From the NCBI GenBank assembly GCA_036563895.1, contig DATCLN010000213.1:1-8860 (forward strand): a stretch of 8,860 bases of DNA. Reading direction: 5' to 3'. This DNA is from ZCTH02-B3 sp036563895 (GTDB lineage: Bacteria > Bacillota > Bacilli > Paenibacillales > Paenibacillaceae). Both the position numbers and the translations under genes were made by a program. The notes under the pieces are model-generated. The model was given only the letters and a program-made list of their open reading frames with translations. It was not told the origin of the DNA and did no database searches. Below are positions 1 to 5,447 of the stretch, piece by piece; the stretch's first letter is position 1; each line of letters opens with the position of its first letter.

Positions 1-640
1 CGCCGGCTTCCCGCGCCCGCGAGAGCCGGTCGATCAGCCGGCGCAGCGCGGCGCCGCGGTGGCTGATCCGGTTTTTCTCCTCGATGGGAAGCTCCGCCAT
101 CGTGCAGCCGTGGGACGGAAGCCAGAACACCGGATCGTAGCCGAATCCGCCCGTGCCGGAGGGCGCAAGGGCAATCCGCCCCTCCACCGTGCCTTCTTCG
201 ACGATGGTTTCGCCCGTCGCCGGATTGTACAATACCAGGCAGCAGACGAAACGGGCCGTGCTGCCCGCGTCGCCGGTTCCGTCCCGTTCGGCCGCACGGC
301 GCAGCTCTTCCAGCAGCTTGGCGTTGTTTTCGGCGTCGGTGGCGTTCGGGCCCGCGTACCGGGCGGAATGGACGCCGGGCGCGCCGCCCAGCTTGTCCAC
401 GCATAGGCCGGAATCGTCGGCCAGGGTGATCAGGCCGGTGGCTTCGGCCACCGTCCGCGCCTTGATCCGGGCGTTTTCCTCGAAGGTCGCGCCGTCCTCG
501 ACAATGGGCGGGATGTCCCGGTCCGCCAGATCGTTCAGATCCACAACCCGGACGCCCAGCGCCGCGAAGGCCTCGCGGAATTCGCGGGTCTTGCCGCGGT
601 TCTTGGTCGCCACCAGCAGCGTGTCGCCGGCACGGATCAC
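1..640 (-). CDS. rdgB: XTP/dITP diphosphatase (RdgB/Ham1 family), 3' end off the left edge
   Basis: Known role of the family: it hydrolyses non-canonical purine nucleoside triphosphates (XTP, dITP, ITP) to the monophosphate and pyrophosphate in the cytosol, keeping them out of DNA and RNA. Seen here: 213 codons are open from a GTG start to the edge. The nucleotide-binding ATKNRGK motif is at residues 11-17, the TFEENA motif at 52-57, the catalytic-region DDSGL at 75-79, FGYDP at 166-170 and the near-terminal SHRG at 193-196. The family is usually about 200 residues, so only a few codons and the stop should be missing. A short insertion of polar residues (about 125-135, RDGTGDAGS) makes it slightly long. 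The GTG start overlaps the rph stop as GTGA, which implies translational coupling. The clear ATKN motif follows after only ten residues, which supports this start, although the ribosome binding site is weak. Confidence 0.95.
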   Translation of the reverse strand, partial: MIRAGDTLLVATKNRGKTREFREAFAALGVRVVDLNDLADRDIPPIVEDGATFEENARIKARTVAEATGLITLADDSGLCVDKLGGAPGVHSARYAGPNATDAENNAKLLEELRRAAERDGTGDAGSTARFVCCLVLYNPATGETIVEEGTVEGRIALAPSGTGGFGYDPVFWLPSHGCTMAELPIEEKNRISHRGAALRRLIDRLSRAREAG

Positions 641-1383
641 GCCAGGACGCCCCCGATCCGTTCCCCGGCGGGCCCGAGCACCTGTTTCTGAAGGGCGATC
701 AGCTGCCCGATGCCTTCCTGCGCCATCGCCAGCATTTCGTCCAGCACGGCGCGGCTGAAGGGCGCGGCTTCGCCCGTTCCCTGGATCTCCACAAACAAGC
801 CCGACCCGGTCATCGCCACGTTCATGTCAATGGCCGCCCGGGCGTCTTCCTCATAGATCAGGTCCAGCAGCAGTTCGCCGTCCACCGACCCCACGCTGAC
901 CGACGCGAGAAAATCGGTGACCGGATATTTGGCAAACGGTTCCTGCTCCGCGAGCTTCTCCACCGCCAGCACCGCGGCCACGAACGCCCCCGTGATGGAA
1001 GCCGTCCGCGTGCCGCCGTCCGCCTGCAGCACGTCGCAGTCGATGGTGATCGTCCGCTCGCCGAGGGCTTCCAGATCGAACACGGAGCGCAGCGCCCGGC
1101 CGATCAGCCGCTGGATTTCCATCGTCCGCCCGGCCGGGCGGCCCTTGGCCGTTTCCCGCGGGTTGCGGATCTGCGTGGCCCGCGGCAGCATGGCGTATTC
1201 GGCGGTCACCCAGCCTTTGCCCTGGCCTTTCAGAAACGGCGGGACCTTGTCTTCCACCGTCGCCGTGCACAGGACGCGGGTGTCTCCCGCCTCGATCAGC
1301 GCGGAACCTTCCGCGTATTTGTTCGGATGGAGCGTGATGGCGTACTTCCGCAGCTCGCGGGGCAGCCTTCCGTCCGATCTCAT
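637..1383 (-). CDS. rph: Ribonuclease PH
   Basis: RNase PH is a phosphorolytic 3'-5' exoribonuclease that trims the 3' ends of tRNA precursors and works as a hexameric ring in the cytosol. The 248-residue product has the usual family length and is intact. Recognisable features are the N-terminal MRSDGR, the GDTRVLCTATVE strand near residues 33-44, the RNPRETAKGRPAGRTMEIQR segment around 73-92 that carries arginines needed for tRNA and phosphate binding, and the DCDVLQADGGTRTASITGA block around 114-132. The conserved DLIYEEDARAAIDMNV segment (about 173-188) holds the acidic residues thought to bind metal. A GGGAGG ribosome binding site (1392-1397, minus strand) lies 8 bases before the ATG, which fixes the start. 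The pairing with rdgB is common in Bacilli; in B. subtilis rph is likewise followed by the rdgB homologue ysnA. Confidence 0.97.
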   Translation of the reverse strand: MRSDGRLPRELRKYAITLHPNKYAEGSALIEAGDTRVLCTATVEDKVPPFLKGQGKGWVTAEYAMLPRATQIRNPRETAKGRPAGRTMEIQRLIGRALRSVFDLEALGERTITIDCDVLQADGGTRTASITGAFVAAVLAVEKLAEQEPFAKYPVTDFLASVSVGSVDGELLLDLIYEEDARAAIDMNVAMTGSGLFVEIQGTGEAAPFSRAVLDEMLAMAQEGIGQLIALQKQVLGPAGERIGGVLA

Positions 1384-1415
1384 GCGACAAGCCTCCCACC
1401 TTCGGAATCTTCACC

Positions 1416-1424
1416 ATTTTACCA
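1416..1424 (-). promoter_or_regulatory. Candidate extended -10 promoter element for rph-rdgB
   Basis: On the minus strand the sequence reads TGG-TAAAAT, an extended -10 (TGn followed by five of six consensus bases). No good -35 hexamer lies 16-18 bases upstream, which is usual for extended -10 promoters. It would start transcription near 1409 and leave a leader of about 25 bases containing the GGGAGG site at 1392-1397. This is a pattern match only. Confidence 0.42.
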
Positions 1425-1455
1425 AAGTCCGCCGCCAAGTGCATCCGCATCCGTT

Positions 1456-1482
1456 TTGCGGAGCCGATTTTTGTAGTAAGAT
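1456..1482 (+). promoter_or_regulatory. Weak candidate vegetative promoter for pgpA/yutG
   Basis: TTGCGG (1456-1461) and TAAGAT (1477-1482) are separated by 15 bases, and each hexamer matches the sigma-A consensus only partly. The AT-rich patch here is the only one before the gene in an otherwise GC-rich stretch, which is the main reason to list it. A start near 1489 would give a leader of about 43 bases. Confidence 0.25.
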
Positions 1483-1514
1483 GAAAACGTCCCCCAAAGG
1501 TCAACCGATCCCGA

Positions 1515-1521
1515 AGAGGTG
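1515..1521 (+). promoter_or_regulatory. Ribosome binding site deciding the pgpA/yutG start
   Basis: AGAGGTG lies 10 bases before the ATG at 1532 but 28 bases before the next in-frame ATG at 1550. The nearer ATG at 1525 is out of frame. This favours 1532 as the start. Confidence 0.6.
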
Positions 1522-1531
1522 TTCATGCCAT

Positions 1532-2056
1532 ATGCATGCGTACAATCCCATGAATTACCGTCCCAGCACCGAGGAAGTCGCGGAGACGGCCAGGGAGTGG
1601 CTGGCCAAGCGCGGCGTCACGGTCACGCAGATCGCCCAGCTGACCCTGATGCTCCAGAAGGATTATTATCCGGATCTTACCTTGGAAGAATGCGAAAAAA
1701 ACGTCGAGGCGGTGCTGAGAAAGCGGGAAGTGCAAAACGCCCTGCTGACCGGCATCCAGCTGGACATGCTGGCGGAAGAGGGGAAGCTCATGCAGCCGTT
1801 GCTCAGCATCATCCGCAACGACGAAGGGCTGTACGGCTGCGACGAGATCCTGGCCCTCAGCATCGTCAACGTGTACGGCAGCATCGGGCTCACCAATTTC
1901 GGTTACATGGACAAAGTGAAGCCCGCCATCATAAAAAGGCTGAACAACAAAAAAGGCGACGAGGTCCACACGTTTCTGGACGACATCGTGGGCGCCATCG
2001 CCGCCGCGGCGGCCAGCCGCATGGCCCACAACCATGCGGACGGCGACAAGGAATGA
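1532..2056 (+). CDS. pgpA: Phosphatidylglycerophosphatase A family protein, YutG type
   Basis: Family role: PgpA removes the phosphate from phosphatidylglycerol phosphate to make phosphatidylglycerol. The YutG branch of Bacilli is a smaller, soluble-looking, all-helical version, and its activity is less certain than that of E. coli PgpA. The 174-residue product matches YutG along its length from memory: a helical N-terminal part with LTLEECEKNV (49-58) and KREVQNALLTGIQLDML (64-80), then NDEGLYGCDEILALSIVN (96-113), DKVKP (127-131) and LDDIVGA (149-155). The last motif corresponds to the DDIVAG signature of E. coli PgpA, and NDEGLYGCDE to its HDHGSIVWDE segment, so the putative acidic metal-binding residues are kept. 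No hydrophobic stretch is long enough for a confident membrane span except the alanine-rich 155-161 patch. The gene stands alone, divergent from rph and convergent with yheA. The alternative start is the ATG at 1550. Confidence 0.88.
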   Translation: MHAYNPMNYRPSTEEVAETAREWLAKRGVTVTQIAQLTLMLQKDYYPDLTLEECEKNVEAVLRKREVQNALLTGIQLDMLAEEGKLMQPLLSIIRNDEGLYGCDEILALSIVNVYGSIGLTNFGYMDKVKPAIIKRLNNKKGDEVHTFLDDIVGAIAAAAASRMAHNHADGDKE

Positions 2057-2071
2057 TCCGGCGGGCAAACG

Positions 2072-2142
2072 GTCCCGGCGCCGGGACGGCCGGCACAAGG
2101 CCCGAATCGGCCCTGCTTGTCCGGCCGCCTCAGGCGCTTTTT
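2072..2142. terminator. Tandem hairpins with T-run between convergent genes, probable terminator
   Basis: Two inverted repeats follow the pgpA stop. The first is a perfect 16-base palindrome at 2072-2087. The second pairs GGCCGG (2088-2093) plus ACAAG (2095-2099) with CTTGT plus CCGGCC (2116-2126), with one bulged base and a further GCC/GGC pairing inside. A four-pair stem CGCC-TCA-GGCG (2126-2136) then leads into a T5 run at 2138-2142. The arrangement suits termination of pgpA on the plus strand. On the minus strand no T-run follows, so termination of yheA here would rely on the stems alone. The distance from the large stem to the T-run is longer than in a textbook intrinsic terminator. Confidence 0.5.
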
Positions 2143-2231
2143 CGTGTCGGGCATTCCTTGGCATCCGTCTTCGCTTCCGCACCCGGCGTTTCTTCCGTGC
2201 CCGGCCACATTGCCGAGCCCGGCCCCGCTTC
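2133..2231 (-). pseudogene. In-frame continuation of the yheA tail beyond its TAG stop
   Basis: Reading on in the yheA frame past the TAG at 2232-2234, 33 further codons stay open to a TGA at 2130-2132. They encode the same kind of low-complexity sequence as the tail before the stop, including GAEAKTDAKE, and they contain a 16-base exact copy of a repeat found inside yheA. The simplest reading is that the tail was once longer and a single-base change (for example from CAG or AAG) made the TAG. Readthrough or a sequencing error are alternatives. Confidence 0.5.
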
Positions 2232-2311
2232 CTATCCCGTCCTGGATTCCGGTTCCGTCTTCGCTTCCGTCTCCGCCTTTCCTTCCGCGTCCGGTTTCGC
2301 TTCCGTCTCCG
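2164..2311. repeat. Degenerate in-frame direct repeats in the yheA tail region
   Basis: The 16-base sequence TCCGTCTTCGCTTCCG occurs exactly at 2164-2179 and 2254-2269, 90 bases (30 codons) apart. A longer 22-base version at 2254-2275 recurs at 2290-2311 with two mismatches, 36 bases (12 codons) away. Both offsets are multiples of three, so the repeats keep the minus-strand frame and encode variants of ETEAK or AEAKT. Partial copies (TTCCG, CGTCC) fill the space between. Confidence 0.75.
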
Positions 2312-2687
2312 GCGAAGCGGCGGCGGACGCCTTGATCCCTTTGTACCCCTGCTCCGTCAGCTCGTTCCAGGCGTCTCCGATGATCCGCTGCACGTCCGCC
2401 AGAAGCCGCACCAGCCGCTGTTCGGCTTCCAACACGCGGCGCACGCCGGTATGCAGCACGATCACTTCGTACAGCCGGCCGACCTTTTTCTTTTCATCTT
2501 CGGAGACCTCCCGGCCTTCCGACAGCGCCTTGGCGATTTCCTCCTGTCTGCCCCGGAAATCCTCCAGCATGCGCCAGCCGTCGGCGTCCCTGGCCAGCTC
2601 CTCCTGCGCCGCGAGCCAATCCTTCGCTTCCGCGCATTCCTTCAGCGCTCTGGCCAGTTCATAGGCCTTGTCGTAAGGATTGATCAT
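2232..2687 (-). CDS. yheA: YlbF/YmcA-family protein, YheA-like, with repetitive charged tail
   Basis: The 151-residue product matches the YlbF/YmcA family (Com_YlbF), closest in my recollection to B. subtilis YheA. The core is helical: MINPYDKAYELARAL (1-15), then MLEDFRGRQEEIAKAL (40-55), and VLEAEQRLVRLLADVQRII (85-103) near the end of the domain. YlbF and YmcA themselves act with YaaT on RNase Y-dependent RNA processing, but no role is established for YheA. YheA is about 117 residues, so residues from about 119 onward are an addition: a low-complexity tail rich in Ala, Glu, Lys and Thr, encoded by in-frame DNA repeats and ending at a TAG that appears to cut the repeat array short. The start is fixed by GGGAGGAA (2695-2702) 7 bases before the ATG. 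It lies 85 bases downstream of yheB in the same direction and is probably co-transcribed. Confidence 0.87.
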   Translation of the reverse strand: MINPYDKAYELARALKECAEAKDWLAAQEELARDADGWRMLEDFRGRQEEIAKALSEGREVSEDEKKKVGRLYEVIVLHTGVRRVLEAEQRLVRLLADVQRIIGDAWNELTEQGYKGIKASAAASPETEAKPDAEGKAETEAKTEPESRTG

Positions 2688-2772
2688 GGACAAGTTCCTC
2701 CCTCGGGCGGCTGCCGCGCTCCTCCCGCCGGACCGCCGTTTCCGCCCGCCGCTTCGGCCGTGCTCCGGCGGC

Positions 2773-3966
2773 TCAGCGGTTGAACAGCAGCCACAGGATC
2801 GTATGCAAAAGCCCCACGACGGCGCCGAGCAGCGCGCCCAGCCAGGTGATGGCGCGCAGTTCGCGCCCCGCAAGGCCGACGATGACCGCTTCCAGGCGTT
2901 CCTCCGGAAACTTTTTCACCTGTCCGACCACGATGTCCCGAAGCCGGATGCCGGCGAGCAGATCTTCCGCGTGCCGGGCGACGGCATCCAGCGCGAACGC
3001 GGCCGCCCGCTCCGCCAGGCGCCGCCGGTCTTCATCCCGCTCCCCCATGATCCGGGCCAAAGGCAGGCGGAGAAGGCCGCGAAATACCCCGCTCCAGGGA
3101 ACGTTCTCCCCAAGCCTGTGCGTCAGCGCCTCTTCCGGCGCCCCGTCGTCTCCCGCGATCCACGCGGCCGCTTCCGCCAGCGGACGTTCCGCCCATTCCC
3201 GCATGCGCGCGGACAGGAAATCCGCGACGAGACCCCGCGTCCGTTCGTCTTCCAGGAGACCGGCCAGGGCGGGCGTGAGCCGGCGCACCAGCCTGTCTTC
3301 GTCCACGAGCAGTCCGGCGACCAGCCCCGCCCATCCGCCCGTCCGCGCGATCAGGCCGCCGGCCAGGTTCCTGAGCAGCCGCTGGCCTTCCGCGGATACG
3401 GCGTATTCCCGCAGAACGCCGAGCAGCCAGCCGGCGGCGGCGTCCGCGAGACGCTCTGCCGTCCGGCCGTCCCATCCCGGGATGGCGGCGCGCAAAGGGA
3501 GATTCCCCCAGCCGTTCGCGCGCCAGGCCCCCAGCGCGGCGGACGCCAGTTTTCCTCCCCACGCGGGAGCTTCGTTTTCCAGCCAGCTTTCCACGCGGTC
3601 TTCCCCGGCCCAGCGGCAAAGCAGATCATACAGCGAAGGCTCGCCGCCGGAGGGCGTTGCCGCGGACAGGTTTTCCTCAAGCCATTCGCGCAACCGGTCC
3701 GCGGCGGCACGGCGAACCGCGGGATCGTTCAGGATGCCGCGCAGCCCTTCGGGCGTGACCAGATGCCCGGCCACCACTTCGCCGAGAGCGGCGGCGATGT
3801 CGTCTTTCCGCTTCGGAAACAGCCCCGGGGTCAGCGGCACGCGCCAGCGTCCGATCCGCCACGGGCGCCGCGGCCGAAACAGCATCCGGATGGCCAAAAA
3901 GTTCGTAACGCCGCCGACGATCGCCCCGACGGCCACATTCAGCGCAAGCTGTGCCAAAACGTTCAT
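2773..3966 (-). CDS. yheB: DUF445 family membrane protein, YheB-like
   Basis: This 397-residue protein has the layout of DUF445/YheB: a hydrophobic N-terminal segment (about 5-28) ending in GGVTNFLAIRMLF (18-30), the conserved LTPGLFPKRKDDIAAALGEV block (45-64), a long helical, charge-rich middle, and a C-terminal membrane segment (about 373-395). It is thus anchored at both ends with the bulk in the cytosol or a sporulation compartment. B. subtilis YheB is slightly shorter (about 377 residues). The molecular function of the family is not known. Its place beside yheA and yheC/yheD-type genes repeats the Bacillus yheABCD neighbourhood, suggesting a sporulation link, which is inference. The ATG is supported by GGAAAGGA (3974-3981) 7 bases upstream. 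It is divergent from the ATP-grasp operon across 116 bases. Confidence 0.9.
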   Translation of the reverse strand: MNVLAQLALNVAVGAIVGGVTNFLAIRMLFRPRRPWRIGRWRVPLTPGLFPKRKDDIAAALGEVVAGHLVTPEGLRGILNDPAVRRAAADRLREWLEENLSAATPSGGEPSLYDLLCRWAGEDRVESWLENEAPAWGGKLASAALGAWRANGWGNLPLRAAIPGWDGRTAERLADAAAGWLLGVLREYAVSAEGQRLLRNLAGGLIARTGGWAGLVAGLLVDEDRLVRRLTPALAGLLEDERTRGLVADFLSARMREWAERPLAEAAAWIAGDDGAPEEALTHRLGENVPWSGVFRGLLRLPLARIMGERDEDRRRLAERAAAFALDAVARHAEDLLAGIRLRDIVVGQVKKFPEERLEAVIVGLAGRELRAITWLGALLGAVVGLLHTILWLLFNR

Positions 3967-4002
3967 CGTCCGATCCTTTCCCGAAGGCCGGCAGGGCCAA
4001 TC

Positions 4003-4029
4003 ACCGAAGGATAGATGTCCTCATATGAT
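4003..4029 (+). promoter_or_regulatory. Candidate mother-cell (sigma-K/sigma-E-like) promoter for the ATP-grasp operon
   Basis: The pair AC (4003-4004) and CATATGAT (4022-4029), spaced by 17 bases, resembles the sigma-K pattern (AC, about 16 bases, CATAnnnTA), with a G instead of A at the last position. CATATGAT also matches six of eight bases of the sigma-E -10 CATACAnT, but no suitable sigma-E -35 is present. The -10 sits in the 8-base palindrome TCATATGA (4021-4028), the main AT-rich spot of this divergent gap. Coat-gene context makes a sporulation promoter plausible; the short consensus makes chance likely too. Confidence 0.35.
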
Positions 4030-4082
4030 GAAGTACTTTCGTTGCCGGCCATGACGATGGGCACGGCGGAAGGGGAGCTGTC

Positions 4083-5447
4083 ATGCCCGCCCGGAAATTC
4101 CACGTCCAGGTCGGTCCGGATCCGGCGGACGACCACGTGCTGATGCTCGGCGAGGCGGTGATGAAACGGCTGCGGATCTCGCCCCGCACCCAGCCGGTGC
4201 TCCGGTTCGGGGCGCTGCGCCTGCCGGTGCGCATCGCGAAGGCGGCGAAGCGCGACTGCATCCGCATCAGCCAGGGCCTGGCGCGGAAAATGGGCCTCGT
4301 CGCGGACTGTCCGCTTCGCGTCCGCCATCGGCCGGAGACGGGCGAGATTGCCTTCGGACCGCTGATCGGCGTGCTGATCAGCCGGGACTATCCGGCCCTG
4401 CGGGACCGGCCGTTCGGTTCCATCACCGCGTTTTGCCAGGAACTCACCGCCGCTTGCAGGCAGCAGGGAGCGTATGTTTATTTTTTCACTCCGCAGGGCA
4501 TCGGGTCAAGTCCGGAGACCATCGCGGGCTGGGTGTACAGCGGCGGCTGGCGGCAGGTGAACGTGCCGGCCCCGGACGTGCTGAACAACCGGCTGACCCG
4601 GCGCAGCCTGGAAAACCAGGCGAACGTCCAGAGCCTGATGCGCGATGTCAAAAACCGTTTCGGGGGCCATGTGTTCAACGAAAAGTTTCTGGACAAAACC
4701 GAGGTGTTCGCGGCTTTGGAGGGCGACGCCGCGCTGCGCCGCTATTTGCCGGAATCCCATGCCGTAAGCGGCCTTGCGACCCTGAGAAGCATGCTGCGCA
4801 AATACCCCGTGCTGTTTCTCAAGCCGGCGCGGGGCAGTCTGGGCAAGGGGATCATCCGTCTGGCCAGAACCGGACCGCAGCGCTGGAACGCCTCTTTCAC
4901 CACCGCCAGCGGCATCCGCACCGCGGCCTATCCGGGTCCGAACGGGGTGCTCCACGCCCTGGCGGGCAAGATCAAATCGGTGCGTTACCTCGTCCAGCAG
5001 GGACTGAACCTCATTTCCGTCGCAGGCCGGCCCGTGGACTTCCGGGTGCTGACCCAGAAAAACCGCAACGGGCAATGGACCGTGACTTCCACGGTGGCGA
5101 GAATCGCCGGCGGACAGCATTACGTCTCCAACGTGGCCCGCGGCGGCACCCTGGCGCCGGCGCGCAGCGCCATCGCCAGGTCGAATCTGCCTCCCGCCTG
5201 CAAAGGCCCCGCCATCCTCTCCCTGCGCAAAGCCGCCCTTGACATCGCCAGAGGCATCGACAGCCGCATCCCGTACCATTTCGGCGAACTGGGCATCGAC
5301 CTGGGACTCGACACCACGGGACGCGTCTGGCTGCTGGAGGTCAACTCCAAGCCTTCGAAAAACGAAAACACGTCGCTGAGGGAAGGGCGGATTCGCCCTT
5401 CCGTGCGGATGATGGTGCAATATGCCTGTCATTTGTCAGGTTTTTGA
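4083..5447 (+). CDS. yheC/D: YheC/YheD-family spore coat-associated ATP-grasp protein 1 (long form)
   Basis: The 454-residue product fits the ATPgrasp_YheCD family; B. subtilis YheD has about the same length. Residues 1-90 form a separate N-terminal beta-rich domain. FGPLIGVL (91-98) opens the core. Next come PDVLNNRL (164-171), FNEKFLDKTEVFAAL (198-212), LPES (222-225), the ATP-binding lysine in FLKP (245-248) with the glycine-rich GSLGKGI (251-257), VQQGLNLI (304-311), DFRVLTQKN (319-327), GELGIDLGLD (401-410) and the likely metal-binding LLEVNSKPSKNEN (417-429). ATP-grasp enzymes couple ATP cleavage to joining a carboxylate to an amine or thiol; the substrate here is unknown. The family motif usually read as YNR is NNR here. 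The start has GGGGAG 5 bases upstream. An exact 9-pair hairpin lies in its last codons, and it may overlap the next gene. Association with the spore coat is taken from the Bacillus homologues. Confidence 0.9.
   Translation: MPARKFHVQVGPDPADDHVLMLGEAVMKRLRISPRTQPVLRFGALRLPVRIAKAAKRDCIRISQGLARKMGLVADCPLRVRHRPETGEIAFGPLIGVLISRDYPALRDRPFGSITAFCQELTAACRQQGAYVYFFTPQGIGSSPETIAGWVYSGGWRQVNVPAPDVLNNRLTRRSLENQANVQSLMRDVKNRFGGHVFNEKFLDKTEVFAALEGDAALRRYLPESHAVSGLATLRSMLRKYPVLFLKPARGSLGKGIIRLARTGPQRWNASFTTASGIRTAAYPGPNGVLHALAGKIKSVRYLVQQGLNLISVAGRPVDFRVLTQKNRNGQWTVTSTVARIAGGQHYVSNVARGGTLAPARSAIARSNLPPACKGPAILSLRKAALDIARGIDSRIPYHFGELGIDLGLDTTGRVWLLEVNSKPSKNENTSLREGRIRPSVRMMVQYACHLSGF
5381..5402 (+). repeat. 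Perfect 9-bp hairpin at the gene 1/gene 2 junction
   Basis: GGAAGGGCG (5381-5389) and CGCCCTTCC (5394-5402) are exact reverse complements around the loop GATT. The stem lies inside the final codons of gene 1, 19 bases before the first possible start of gene 2. No T-run follows, so it is not a normal intrinsic terminator. It could affect mRNA stability, processing or access to the gene 2 start, or be a product of the GC-rich coding sequence. Confidence 0.6.

Noticed and set aside
917..1531. A long plus-strand open frame upstream of and continuous with pgpA
   Set aside because: It lies antisense to rph, its translation resembles no protein, and the pgpA family match begins only after 1550. Long open frames opposite genes are expected at this GC content.
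2232..2330. The Glu-rich yheA tail as a peptide substrate for the neighbouring ATP-grasp enzymes
   Set aside because: It is tempting because some ATP-grasp ligases act on acidic peptides, but yheA is in the opposite operon, the tail shows no leader or core peptide pattern, and nothing in the sequence links them.
2688..2873. Longer yheA starting near 2873
   Set aside because: It would overlap the end of yheB, and the added residues are Gly/Arg/Ser-rich with no family similarity. The ATG at 2687 has GGGAGGAA 7 bases upstream and matches the YheA N-terminus.
2680..4054. Long plus-strand open frames opposite yheB
   Set aside because: They are Arg/Pro/Ser-rich translations typical of the complement of GC-rich genes; the minus-strand yheB has clear family motifs, a ribosome binding site and membrane segments.
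4051..4083. Alternative ATG starts at 4051 and 4057 before ATP-grasp gene 1
   Set aside because: Both are in a different frame from the gene and have no ribosome binding site of note; the ATG at 4083 follows a GGGGAG sequence.
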